From the NCBI RefSeq assembly GCF_017591435.1, contig NC_059303.1:2877860-2941859 (forward strand): DNA of 64,000 bases, read 5' to 3'. The notes under the pieces are model-generated. The model did not search any database, had not been told where the DNA came from, and saw only the letters and a list, made by a program, of their open reading frames with translations. The translations under genes were made by a program, and so were the position numbers. Source of the DNA: Portunus trituberculatus. Its lineage: Eukaryota > Arthropoda > Malacostraca > Decapoda > Portunidae. Shown piece after piece: positions 50,145 through 61,503 of this stretch (positions within the stretch are counted from its first letter, which is position 1; each line of letters starts with the position of its first letter).

Positions 50145-51432
50145 AATGGAAAGAGCCTGGGCGGAGTTAGTTGCCAATTCGTTCATTATATCACGGAGAC
50201 AAGAGCCACATGTCGATACCAGAAGGCGCGTGTTCGTGTTCTCAAAAGCTAACAGTTTTAAATACACTCTTTTTGAGGAAGCATTTTTTTCTCTCTTTTT
50301 TCTAAGGGAGGATTTTTTTTTTACTTTCTTTCCTCCTTTTTTCTTAGGAGTGAGGGAGTGGGAGAAGGAGAGGAAGTGGGAGAGGGAGAGAGAGAGAGAG
50401 AGAGAGACAGAGGGACAGGAAATGGGTGGTGAAGGGCGTGAGTAAGGGCGTCGATAGCAGTGAAAAGTGCCGGTGGAGTTGAGAGTGAGGGACAAACATT
50501 CTGATTCCAACGCTTTTTTTTCTTTTATCTTTATTTATTAACGTTAAAATGGGGGGAAAAAATAGTTAGTGCTGATAAATATGGTGAATCAAATATTTTT
50601 TTTCCTTTACTTAATCCCATGAAAGGTGACTTAAGAAACAGACAGATAGACAGTAAAGAAGAGAGAGAGAAGACAATAAAGTTTAATAGATATACCGAAT
50701 CCATCTATTTCTAAGAACATAAAGAGACAAACAATTGGAAAAATAAAGAAGATAGCGAGGATTGATAAGCATGATAATTCCAGTTACTTTTGTTTATTCA
50801 TTTCTACGACAGGTAACTAAAGAGACTGGGAAGAAAAACGAAAAGTAACGAGAGTTGATAAATATACTGAATCCTGTTCTTTTCTTTACCCAATCCCAAA
50901 ATGAGCGAAAAGTAATAGAAAAAAAAAGACGCTGAGTTTGTAAATACATCTATAAAGCTTTTCATATTCAATCCCACCAAAACACAAGAACAAAGATAAA
51001 AAGTTATAAAAATTGAAAAAAAAAGTCATTGGAAAAGGTATTTCAAAGCCTCTTTTTTACCTTCGTTTCATACCACAAAATGAAATAAGTAGTGAGAAAA
51101 GTGAAATTATGTTATAGAAGTAAAATAAAATCGACAGAGAGATGAATAATAAATCCTTACAAGATAGACTATATGAATCCCAACTCTGTCTTCTCATTCC
51201 AACCCAGAAAAAAAAGAGAATATTGAAAAAAAAAAAAATAGAAATACACACATAAAGACAAAAAGATAAAAACTAGATGCATGTAACATTTCCCTTCCCG
51301 CTCCTTGATATACATACTTTAATATCATGAAGGTAAAAGAAAGTTATATTTATGGGCATTATTTTTAGAGAATGAATTTCACGGGTTCACTAAAATAGGG
51401 TGATAATTACACGCTCTTGGATTTAATGGATG
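50142..51432. other. A-rich and mixed sequence, no gene seen
   Basis: Low coding potential. AG-rich at 50,350-50,410; between 50,540 and 51,180 GATAAATATA/GAATCC-type words recur loosely about every 130-190 bp. Confidence 0.5.
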
Positions 51433-51699
51433 AAGGTGGTGGTAGTGGCGGCGGCGGCGGCGACAGTGGTGGTGGTGGTGGTGGTGGTGGTGGTGGTGGT
51501 GGTGGTGGTGGTGTAGGTAACATTCTGGTGAGATGTATGTTACATGAGGAGGAGGAGGAGGAGGAGGAGGAGGAGGAGGATAACAAGAATAAGGAAGAAG
51601 GAAGAAGAAGAAGGTGAAGAAGAAGAAGAAGAAGAAGAAGAAGAAGAAGAAGAAGAAGAAGAAGAAGAAGAAGAAGAAGAAGAAGAAGAAGAAGAAGAA

Positions 51700-51738
<39 letters not shown>

Positions 51739-51757
51739 GAAGATAAAGAATAACTAG

Positions 51758-51795
<38 letters not shown>
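51433..51795 (+). repeat. compound trinucleotide array (GGT)-(AGG)-(AAG)-(GAT)-(AAC)
   Basis: GGT/GGC 51,433-51,514, GGA 51,546-51,580, GAA about 51,596-51,700, GAT 51,700-51,737 and CAA 51,759-51,795: five trinucleotide motifs in about 360 bp. Confidence 0.97.
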
Positions 51796-52255
51796 AAGAA
51801 TAACATAAAAATAACAGATAACAGATAGAACGAGAAAGAGGAAGAAATGAGGAAATTCAGGCAGGCGGCGGAGAAGACGAAGAGGAGAGAGACAGTGTAG
51901 AGACAGAATGAGTAGAATTAAGACGGTAATGAATATAAATAACAAAATAAAAGAAAAAAAATATGAAGAACCGAACGAGGGAAGAAGAGGACAAAGAAAA
52001 CGAAGACAATATAGAAAAAAAGCAAAAAACAAGACAATGAACGAGAATAACAAGTGAAAGGAAATAAACAAGAAAAATAAACTAGAGGATGAAAAGAGAG
52101 AATTTAGTAACTGAAGAGACAACACAGGAGAGTAGAAGAAATAATAAGTAAAGTAGGAAAGAGTAGAAAAGAAACAAAGAACAAGGAAGGGGAAGTCACA
52201 CAGAAAGACAGAAAGAGAAGAGGAGGTAGATAGTACAACACACCACAAAGAACCC
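51796..52255. other. purine-rich sequence, no gene seen
   Basis: A/G-rich. The 200-residue minus-strand frame is Ser/Phe/Leu low complexity. Confidence 0.6.
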
Positions 52256-53275
52256 CATATTAGAACCTTCCATCTTAAGTAGAGGGAGGACAAGAGGGGG
52301 GAGGGAGAGAGAGAGAAAGAGGAAAATAAGAGAAGGCAGAAAGCAAAAGACACCATATAATAAACACATTAGAACCTTGAACCTCAATTCCTGTGTTTAT
52401 TGAGAGGAAAGAAATGAAGAAAGGAAGTAGAGGGAGGACAAGGGAGGGAAAGCGACATAGAAAGCAAATGGCACCATATATAAGAAGAAGAAAAACAAGA
52501 AAAACAACAACAACAACAACAAGGTAGAAAAGAATGACAAAAAATAACAGATAAGAGACGAGAGATAGATCAAGAAAGAGGAAGAGATGAGGAGAGTCAG
52601 GCAGAACCTTCAAACTCAATACCTGTCTTTATTGAGAGGAAAGGAAGGTAGAAAAGAAGTAGAGGGAGGACAACGGAGGGAGGGGGGGGGAGTGCCACTG
52701 AGAGAAAGATAAGAGAAGGCAGAAGGCAAAATGCACCATATATAACACTCTTTTTAGATCCTTGCACCTTAATTCCTATCTTTATTTGGAAGGAAGGAAA
52801 ATAAAAGGAAATAAAAGAGAAGTAGCCAGAGGGAGAATCAGAAGAAGAATTGACACTGAGAGAAAGAGAAAGATAAAAGAAGGCAGACAGCAAAAAAAAC
52901 CCCATATAATTATGACACCTTATTAGAACCTTCCACCTCAATTCCTGTCTTTATTGAGAGGAAAGGAAAGAAGAAAGGAAGTAGAGAGAGGACAAGACAG
53001 GGAAAGAGACACTGAAAGAGAAAGATAAGACAAAGCAGAAAGCAAACAGCGCCACATAAAAACATCTTATGAGAACATCCCACCTCATTTCCTGTCTTTA
53101 TTCAGAGGAAAGAGGAAATAAAGGGAAAGTAGAAAGGAAGAAGAGGAAGGATCAAAAGGAGAAGTGGCACTGAGAGAAAAAGAAAGATAAGAGAAGGCAG
53201 AAAGCAAGATACCATACAAAATACCCTATTAGAACCCTCCCCCTCCCCCTGTGCTCTCAATAAAGACAGATCCCT
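52256..53275 (+). repeat. minisatellite, unit about 110-240 bp, seven copies
   Basis: AGAACCTTCCACCTCAATTC-like starts, followed by CTGTCTTTATTGAGAGGAAA and GGAAGTAGAGGGAGGACAAG words, occur at 52,262, 52,371, 52,613, 52,756, 52,925, 53,072 and 53,231. Each copy closes with AAGGCAGAAAGCAAA and ACCATATAA. The minus-strand frames are internally repeated for this reason. Confidence 0.88.
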
Positions 53276-53590
53276 AACAGCAGCGGGTTTATGAAGGCGG
53301 TGCATTCATGGCTCGTTTGAAGGTAATGGAGAAATCAATGTAATTATGCAATCAATGTAATTAGGCAATGATGGAGGTAGGTAGGTATCTGATGGGGTGC
53401 GCGTGGGAGTCAAGGATCAAGAACCTGTGACCTGCTCCTCCCCTCACAGTCCTGCCCAGGTATCGCCCTTTTATTACTGATGGACTACGATAGCACCTGA
53501 GGGAGAGCCGCCTGACGAAGGGATGCCACGTGTCCTGCCTGCTGATGATGAGGGTGATGGTGCAGGAACGTGGGTTATGGCTTAATGAAG

Positions 53591-53591
<1 letters not shown>

Positions 53592-53625
<34 letters not shown>
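53592..53625 (+). repeat. (GT)n microsatellite
   Basis: About 34 bp of GT. Confidence 0.97.
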
Positions 53626-53627
<2 letters not shown>

Positions 53628-53967
53628 CTCCGGCATTCCTGTTATTTAAGCTGGTTTTATTGCTTTTTCCACTTATTCTTATCAGTGTTCTTGTTCCTGA
53701 CACGTGTTTTGTTTATGAAATCGAGTGACTTAACTAATTGCGTCGTTGTGTTCTTTTATTTACATGTTTTGCTATTTTTTTTTTTTTATGTTTAGTATGA
53801 TATTTGAGGTTCTAATTCGTGCTTTTCTTTTCCTTCACTTTCTTTATTAGTTTACTCTTTCATCGATTTCTTTGTGATTGAGCGCTTAAGGGATTACTAT
53901 GCTAACTCCTGAACAATCTTTTTTTTCCCTTTATTGAATCTTAAAACCGTTCTTCCATTACTCCAGT
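53626..53967. other. T-rich unique sequence, no gene seen
   Basis: No coding region recognised. Confidence 0.55.
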
Positions 53968-54254
53968 TACCACCACCATCATCACCACCACCACTGCAAC
54001 CACCACACGTTATATTAATTTCTCCCTCCTCTCCCTCCCCTTACATACACCACTGCACCACCACCACCACCACTGCCACCACCACCACCATCGTCTCATC
54101 ATCACGTCTCACCGGCACTTTATATTCCTTTCACACCACCACTGCCTCATTCACACCTCATTACCAGATTACGTAAGTACCCTCCATTATTACCACGCCA
54201 GACCACACTGCACCACCACCACCACCATCACCACCACCACCACCACCACCACCT
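53968..54254 (+). repeat. degenerate (ACC)n cluster
   Basis: CAC/CCA/ATC units at 53,968-54,005, 54,057-54,090 and 54,212-54,254. Confidence 0.9.
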
Positions 54255-54762
54255 CGGCAGCTGCATTATTCTCTCCCTAAAAGCAACGATAAAGACATTA
54301 TATAGATTTTTCTTTTTTTCTCTCTTCGTTTTCTCTCAGACAAAAGGCAAGCAGGCCAAACCGTCCCTTATCAGTCTGTTATCTGCGCTTCTATCGATAA
54401 TCTCCGCAGCTGTTCCGAAATCAATATCATTACCTGATAAAGAGAAGGGAGCGTAAGGGAGGGAGGGAGACGGGGGAGGAGAGAGAGTCAGAGGGAGGGA
54501 GATAGGAAAGAGAAGGATAGGGAGGGGAAAAAAAATAGGAGGGTACATGGCATTCTCGTTAGTGACCCATGGGAGACTCGGCTATAATCCCTCCTTCCGT
54601 TTTCTTTCGCCGGAGTTTTTGCAAGTGGAAGAATATTATGGGATTTCAATCTTCGTTCTCATTTCGATGGCACGGCACGGCACGGCACGGTAAGCCTGGG
54701 CGGAGGAGCAAGTGATGTGAAAAAGAATGAGTAAGAGAGGAAAAAGAGAAATCTTGTTTACG

Positions 54763-54765
<3 letters not shown>
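54255..54765. other. mixed unique sequence, no gene seen
   Basis: Four CACGG units at about 54,670-54,690. G/A-rich around 54,450-54,530. Confidence 0.5.
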
Positions 54766-54815
<50 letters not shown>

Positions 54816-54873
54816 CCTTATTATTAAAAGGAGAAAAAAAAAACTTGTTATCATAAACTCATAAGATAGAAAG

Positions 54874-54916
<43 letters not shown>
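54766..54916. repeat. inverted (AG)n ... (CT)n pair
   Basis: (AG)n 54,766-54,813 and (CT)n 54,876-54,916, separated by about 62 bp, can pair as a hairpin with arms of about 40 bp. Confidence 0.96.
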
Positions 54917-54919
<3 letters not shown>

Positions 54920-55351
54920 ACTCCAAAAAAGCTACAGAATAACACAAAACGCAGATAAAAAAGAAAAGTTTCCCCACTCATGACAAATAATGGGAAATAA
55001 TGTCTCGTGTGACTATTAAATGTTATGTCTAATTTTACCTTTCCCCTCGCCCTACCCGCGTTGCGTCCCGTCGGCTTAATGAACCCGCCTCACCTGCTTC
55101 CCATTCAGGTGTTCAGCGGAATTCACACGCCAGAGATTTGTGCATACCTGTCTCCTGATTAATCTGAATTATATACGTTTGGAAATTATATATATTAGCG
55201 TGCAGTAATATATCTTTTGTTTTACCGTGTTTTTATCATATATTTTGCTTGTATGAATGTGTGTGTCTGTGTCTGTGCGTGTGTTTTGTGCGGCTCTACC
55301 CGTAAAGTTACGTTACAGCTTGGAGATTTAATAATTCATTGGGTTAAATAC

Positions 55352-55353
<2 letters not shown>
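54917..55353. other. unique sequence, no gene seen
   Basis: 55,020-55,160 is complex and contains CTCACCTGCTTCC and CAGGTGTTCAGCGG. Confidence 0.5.

Positions 55354-55425
<72 letters not shown>
55354..55425 (+). repeat. (GT)n microsatellite
   Basis: About 72 bp of GT. Confidence 0.98.
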
Positions 55426-55427
<2 letters not shown>

Positions 55428-56451
55428 TATGCCATGAAAATAAATCCACCACGCACTGTTTTTCCTGATGTTTATTCCTCCCTCCCCTGCGTTTCCATCT
55501 GAGCTCGATGTCCCAAACCCTTCACGTATCTGGCAAGCTTCCTGTTCACGCTCAAAAACACTCCCGGATGCATTTCTTGTCTCTACTCCCTCTCTACTCC
55601 TTATCCTCTCACCCAGAACCCTCTCCATTTCCCCCTCCCCTAGTCTCACTCACCCCCTGTAAGTCCCCACCTCCAGGAAATGTACGAGTAGTGTCGGGAG
55701 AGTGTGAGCTTTGGTGTTTGGTTTCACGTGTGAGTGTCGTACGGTATCGTGGGAACACAGAGGAACACAAAGGATGAAAATTTTAGCAGTTTTTCTTTTT
55801 GTTTATATTTGACGTGATTGTTGTTTATTTATTTGTTTGATTCTACTATTAATTTCATAGACTGTTTTTTTTTTTCGTGATAGTTTAGTGTTGTTACTGT
55901 TTTGTTATTGTTGTTACTGTTAGACGCTTTAGTTGTTATTACTATTTCTTCTTTCTTTTCCATTTGATGTTATTTGTCCAGACTTTCTTTTGTGCTTTCC
56001 TTTGTGATTTTTTCCTACTCCTCTGTGTTTCCTTATAGATGATCAAATTGGCGCGGTAACTCATGAAACAAATGCGATGGAAATTTATAAAAGTGTGGCA
56101 GAATTGAAAAGAACCAACATTTTCACCTCTTTCTTCATTTGCTCTATTTGTATTCCTTTTCATCTTCCTAATTCATACAACAAATACGGTGGAAAAAATA
56201 GTAGCTTGAAATAAAATGAAAAAAAGTATCCATTTATCATCTCTTTCTTCGTGTGCTCTATTTTTACCTCTTTTTATCATCCTTTTAACACCTTCTTCCC
56301 TCCCTCCTCTATTTCCCCTCACTTCCTTTCCTCCCTCCTTCACTTCCTTCTCCTTCCTATTCCTTCCCCTCTCTTCACTTTACGTTCCTCATTTACTTTG
56401 ATTTACTCTTGCATTTTCATATTAGCGTGTAAATCAACGGGGAACCATATG

Positions 56452-56452
<1 letters not shown>
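55426..56452. other. unique then pyrimidine-rich sequence, no gene seen
   Basis: The 55,468-55,777 frames have no recognised homology. 56,240-56,400 is pyrimidine-rich. Confidence 0.5.

Positions 56453-56527
<75 letters not shown>
56453..56527 (+). repeat. (AC)n microsatellite
   Basis: About 75 bp of AC. Confidence 0.98.
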
Positions 56528-56528
<1 letters not shown>

Positions 56529-56714
56529 TTAGACATCTCAACACAAAGTAAGACCACACACCACGTATATGAGACAAAAACATCAAACAAACACACACGA
56601 ACAAATAACTAAAGAATCTCCCTCTAAACAACCCCATTTCTAAAGTAACCCCAAAAAATAACACTAAAAAAACCCACCCAAAATTACAAAATGGCAAGAC
56701 CACCACCCGGGCCA

Positions 56715-56745
56715 CTACCACCACCACCACCACCACCACCACCAC
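56715..56745 (+). repeat. short (ACC)n run
   Basis: About 30 bp of CCA units. Confidence 0.93.
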
Positions 56746-56875
56746 CTTCCTTGCACCAGAGAGAAGAAGAAAGAGAAGCAAAACAACCACACGAACGTAA
56801 AACCTTAATATTCAAGCGTAATTTCCACCCTTACCCCCAAACCCCGAATCTGCCCCGAGCCTCCCGTCCCTAGAA

Positions 56876-57015
56876 ATGATAAAGCTCGCACACATTTGGC
56901 GCCGCATTACCGTTCATCAGATAATTACACTCATATACCTGGTAATTAAGCAAACATTTCCACACCGGCCCGTTTCATTCACCTGCGCTGATTAGAGGAA
57001 CAGGTAACGTACAGT
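56876..57015. promoter_or_regulatory. candidate cis-regulatory element
   Basis: Unique block with GATAATTACAC, ACCTGGTAATTAAGC, TTCACCTGCGCTGATTAG and ACAGGTAACG within 140 bp, the same homeodomain plus CACCTG vocabulary as the 39.9-40.9 kb block. Confidence 0.27.
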
Positions 57016-57066
57016 AATGACACCTTGCAATGGGCCTGCCGCCTTCACTGCTCTCCTTATGCTATG

Positions 57067-57067
<1 letters not shown>

Positions 57068-57114
<47 letters not shown>

Positions 57115-57181
57115 GGTTTTCCTTCTTGCTTTCGTCTTGGTTTCTTTATTGCTTTCGTTTTATCTTGGTTTCTTTATTGTT

Positions 57182-57244
<63 letters not shown>

Positions 57245-57288
57245 CTCGGTTTTGCTTTCTTGCTTAATTTTTTTGCTCTTCTTTTCTG

Positions 57289-57354
<66 letters not shown>

Positions 57355-57406
57355 CCTTTCACTTTTGTTATCTCGGGTTTGCTTTCTTGCTTTCATTTTT
57401 TTCTCT

Positions 57407-57468
<62 letters not shown>
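57068..57468 (+). repeat. higher-order repeat: 114-bp unit containing (CT)n
   Basis: Four (CT)n arrays start at 57,068, 57,185, 57,295 and 57,409 (steps of 117, 110 and 114). The spacers share TCGG(G/T)TTTGCTTTCTTGCTT-like sequence, so microsatellite and spacer were duplicated together. The 181-residue frame is a repeat artefact. Confidence 0.92.
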
Positions 57469-57471
<3 letters not shown>

Positions 57472-58500
57472 AACACACAAAAGAATGGAAAAAAAATACT
57501 GCCCTGATTTCATTCTATCAAACTTAGCATACGGGAGGAATTCTTCTCTATACACGTACTAATATCTCCTTCTGTTGTTAATATGAGACTCTTACACTAT
57601 AAATATAACCCAACCAACACTTCAGGATACAAATAATGCATGGATAACATGAAAGAACGCGAAATATGGTGAAAAAGTGTTTGAATTTGGCGGGAAAAGT
57701 AAAGAGAATAAGTATAATCCTATTTATTACTTTCTATCATACTTTACTTAGCACATAACACTTCAATAGCACCTTCAAACACTCACCATGCCGCGGATAC
57801 ACGTGGAGGAGGGAGAGGTGAAATAGACGTAACTACAGGAGGCCGTGGAGGGACTAGAGCTGGTGCTACACGTGACGGTGGTGTGATAATACAAGATATC
57901 TAGTTATTTATTGTTACTAAGCCCACCATACGCCCTCTCCAAACTCTTCACTGCACTCTGGAACACTGCATAACATTTGTAAGTGTTGGGGCACTCGGGA
58001 ATATGGAAAACTAACACGTGGCACCTTTAAATGAGAGGAAATGTATAGTCCCTTCCACCACGACACTAGGCTACACAACTACGCATTTACTTTCAGTTGT
58101 CACTTTAGCGTCTCCATCAGACTACAGCGTCAAGTTGAGTGAGGTTTAGACTGATTCGGTTTGTTAATTTCATTGCTAGTTCCTTTGTGGTGTAGTGCGT
58201 GATTAAAAAGGTAGTTAATTCATTATTATTCTTATTTTGTTTTTCTTTTTGGCCTATAAATGAATTCAAAATTGTCACTGTCTTGAAGTTAACAGCATAG
58301 GTTTGTCTCCGTAAACTCTCTTTTTTACCATTTTTCTTTTTCATTTTCCTTCTTCTAATTATACAAATTAAATGGATATACAAAAAAAGTTACAAACAAA
58401 CGCAGAGTAATAAGAGATACCCAATACACGACATATATTTGGAAGTACAACAATTCTGCTCTCGTTTGTTAATAATAATCATCGCGCTTTGACACCATCC
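57469..58500. other. unique sequence, no gene seen
   Basis: Complex AT-moderate DNA. TTCAGTTGTCACT at 58,093 recurs at 58,581. Confidence 0.5.
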
Positions 58501-58620
58501 GGAGGAGTAAGTGACATGTTACCCAATCAGAGAAACGATACACTATACGTCACAGAGTCCAGCGAATCAGAGAGCATTCCTTCAGTTGTCACTCAGATTT
58601 CTCAACAGGTAAGAGTGTTG
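58501..58620 (+). promoter_or_regulatory. candidate promoter with initiator and first-exon donor
   Basis: CCAAT at 58,523-58,527, CRE-like ACGTCA at 58,547-58,552, an arthropod-type initiator TTCAGTT at 58,581-58,587, and a consensus donor CAACAG|GTAAGAG (GT at 58,609-58,610). Together they would define a first exon of about 25 nt. The same TTCAGTTGTCACT occurs at 58,093. Confidence 0.32.
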
Positions 58621-59595
58621 GTCAAGTGTGATTAAGACTCCCCAGGGTATTTAACTGTTACGTGTTGTGTGTGTTGATTTCCGTGTGTTTCTGAGTGTTG
58701 CGAGACGTTTAAGTGTTGCGTGGCGCCCCTGGGAGTGGTAGTGGCGGTGATGAGGCAGTGTGGTGAGGATGGTGAGGGTTGTGGTGAGATACTAGTTTCT
58801 CGCCATTCTACTTCATCCTCCATCACCCTCCACCCCCTCCTCCTCCTACTCCTCCACTTTCCCCACCCACACCTCCAGTCTCTTCCTCCCGCGCCACCTC
58901 CTCCTCCTCGTACTCCACCTCCCTGCCAACCCCCACGTCTCTTCCTCCGCCATTTCCTCCTACTACTCCTCCACCTCCATGTCCACCCCTCCTTCTCCTC
59001 CTCCTCGTTCATACCCACCACGTCCGCCTTCTCCGCCTCGTCATCCTTGCCGTGGTGAGTGTAAAAATTATTGTTTCCTTTAAATGACGTGTTATTGCAT
59101 TCATCTCCTCCACCTTTCCTACTTTTTCCTACTCCACTTCCTCTTCCTCCTGTCTTAGTATGTGATGTTACGTCTTCTTAGTATGTGATGTTATGGTTTG
59201 TCAGGTTTGGTGAAATACGGAGGGTTTCATGGCGATTTTTTTTTTTTTTTTTCCTCGTGCTTCTTCCCAGGCTCCCCATCCCTCCCCCCAAAAAAAGAAG
59301 GAAAGAATATAAGATCTTCACGTTTCACATTTCACGTATTTTTTTTTTTATTTTTTTTTATTTCCATGCATTCACTGAGTTTGCTATTGAATTTCTTTAT
59401 ATGCAGATCGCTTACTTATCATATAGTTCAATTATTGTCGGTGTCTATTTACTTGATTAAAGCTTTTGGATAGAGTCTCCAGATGTACAATTCAATGGTT
59501 GCCGGTACTGAGTCTTTTGTCATTTTTATTGTGTTTGTTGTTGTCATATATAAATGAAAGTAATGTTGGTTCACTTATATAGTACAATGCATGAA

Positions 59596-59597
<2 letters not shown>
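58621..59597. other. unique sequence, no gene seen
   Basis: 58,720-59,054 is open in one frame and followed by GTG|GTGAGTG, but the peptide is Pro/Leu/His-rich low complexity with no ATG. A T-run lies at 59,238-59,251. Confidence 0.45.

Positions 59598-59641
<44 letters not shown>
59598..59641 (+). repeat. (CT)n microsatellite
   Basis: About 44 bp of CT. Confidence 0.98.
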
Positions 59642-59645
<4 letters not shown>

Positions 59646-59849
59646 CATAATTATGGTACCCACCTCCACTTATCGTTTCTGTGCATACATTAGTAGGTAA
59701 TTAACTGATCTGTGCATGTTTTTCATATCATATTTGTTTACGATTATGTTTGCCTGCACAATTATTATTCATTTATGTGTAGTCGCTCATTCATTTATTA
59801 TGTTTCTGACGTCATGTAAAAGCTATGAACAACTCTGAAGTAGTAAAAG

Positions 59850-60025
59850 CCATAAATAGCTAAGTTAGGTTCTCATCTTGAATCTCCCTCAATCCCCATA
59901 TGTACATCTTCATGTAATGCTATCCCCCCATGGTGCGAACCATAAACAACCATAAACAGCCAAGTTAAGGTTCTAATCTTAAGTCTCCCTCTATCCCCAT
60001 ATGTACATTTTCAGTATGTATGTAC
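59850..60025 (+). repeat. diverged direct duplication, period about 100 bp
   Basis: CCATAAATAGCTAAGTTAGG, then TCCCTCAATCCCCATATGTA (59,850-59,915) recur as CCATAAACAGCCAAGTTAAGG and TCCCTCTATCCCCATATGTA (59,950-60,010). Confidence 0.9.
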
Positions 60026-60043
60026 TGCAATTACTAATAAACC

Positions 60044-60241
<198 letters not shown>

Positions 60242-60284
60242 GGTAAGCTCACACAAATATAGCTACTGAATGTTTCTAATTGAC

Positions 60285-60286
<2 letters not shown>

Positions 60287-60334
<48 letters not shown>
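60287..60334 (+). repeat. (AG)n microsatellite
   Basis: About 48 bp of AG. Confidence 0.98.
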
Positions 60335-60339
<5 letters not shown>

Positions 60340-60534
60340 AAGCTATACCGTCACCCTCTCTCCCATTTTTCACTCTCCCCTTACATTAAAGTAATTACTA
60401 AGACTCAGTTGTATTCCTTAGGGTTAATCTAATTTCTAAACTTACACAAATCAAGAAGAACTCAGAGGGAAGGCAAATGGTGGAATTAGATTTTTATGAA
60501 TATTAATACACGGGAGAGACAGCTGAGGCAGGGG

Positions 60535-60536
<2 letters not shown>

Positions 60537-60598
<62 letters not shown>
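60537..60598 (+). repeat. (GT)n microsatellite
   Basis: About 62 bp of GT. Confidence 0.98.
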
Positions 60599-60601
<3 letters not shown>

Positions 60602-60690
60602 CCTGTTGGTTTTGATCTAACAACATAATAATTCATAAATAAAATGGCATCTCTATATTATCTTCTTTATTATCACCGCTGTTATTCAGA

Positions 60691-60772
60691 GCTGCGGTGT
60701 CCGAGTGGTTAAGGAGATGGACTTGAAATCCATTGGGCTTTGCCCGCGCAGGTTCGAATCCTGTCCGCAGCG
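60691..60772 (+). tRNA. tRNA-Ser(UGA)
   Basis: An 82-nt cloverleaf that decodes UCA serine codons in cytoplasmic translation. The acceptor stem GCTGCGG (60,691-60,697) pairs perfectly with CCGCAGC (60,765-60,771), with discriminator G at 60,772. The anticodon arm is ATGGA-CTTGAAA-TCCAT, giving anticodon TGA. A GGGC-TTT-GCCC hairpin is the long variable arm expected of class II serine tRNA. The T-arm GCAGG-TTCGAAT-CCTGT has one G-U pair. The internal Pol III promoter is intact: A box TGTCCGAGTGG near 60,698, B box GGTTCGAATCC at 60,751-60,761. A TTTT terminator follows at 60,785-60,788. No intron; 3' CCA is not encoded, as usual in eukaryotes. It looks functional and stands alone. Confidence 0.97.
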
Positions 60773-61402
60773 CAGGTGGAATTCTTTTATGTTGTCGAGA
60801 GTTTAACATTTAACTGTGTCTGAAGTAAACTAAGCGGCGGGCACTTGCAGGAAGCACATTCGGATGACAAGATGTGTATTGTGGATACTACTGACATTAT
60901 ACTAACACACTTGTTGATAGATATGACAGATGGATATGGATGTGTATGTCTGATGATAGTACTGCCACGTGTAGGCCTAATGATTTTCCGCAGCGTCTCT
61001 TGCCATGCTGTAACCCTTCCATTACCACGTCGTTGCCTCGCACATCACCGCCTCATTCCGCCCCGTGTTTCTGCCTCACACAAGTGCCAGCTGATCCCAT
61101 GTCTCGCACTTGTCTCTCTTACCAATCAATAAACGTAGCCCAGTTAGAGCAATGGGTTTTCTACATACTTTTCTATCGTACTTATCCGAATTCTTCTCTA
61201 TTAGCTAATGTGTGAAGTCGAATGTTTCAAGATATCAAGGAATGTATTCGGAAATGTTCAGGCGTCTGCTGTCGGCCGTAATGGATTGTTTCGTGGCTCT
61301 CAACGATGTCAAAACGTTATAAATAAGGAACTAATTAACTTGAATAATTTTACTTTAGATATTACCTATTAAAGAGAAATTTGGTTTAATATCTGCATCA
61401 TC

Positions 61403-61407
<5 letters not shown>
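60773..61407. other. unique sequence, no gene seen
   Basis: A 95-residue frame (60,845-61,132) ends near CAATCAATAAACG, an AATAAA-type signal, but the peptide matches no family I recognise. Confidence 0.45.

Positions 61408-61452
<45 letters not shown>
61408..61452 (+). repeat. (AG)n microsatellite
   Basis: About 45 bp of AG. Confidence 0.98.
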
Positions 61453-61453
<1 letters not shown>

Positions 61454-61503
61454 ATATCACCCTGGTAGTTCTTCAAAGCAGTCGTGATGGGAGAACAAAG
61501 TGC

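Noticed and set aside
51754..52941. Minus-strand frames resembling a membrane protein family
   Set aside because: Hydrophobic Leu/Ser/Phe runs come from purine-rich DNA; their internal repeats follow the 52.3-53.2 kb minisatellite unit.
58720..59058. Proline-rich coding exon ending in a GTGAGT donor
   Set aside because: Low-complexity Pro/Leu/His peptide from pyrimidine-rich repeats, no ATG and no acceptor; kept only as unannotated sequence.
60773..61135. SINE body behind the tRNA-Ser
   Set aside because: The tRNA is intact and has its own TTTT terminator; no shared body or 3' tail repeat is seen elsewhere in the window.
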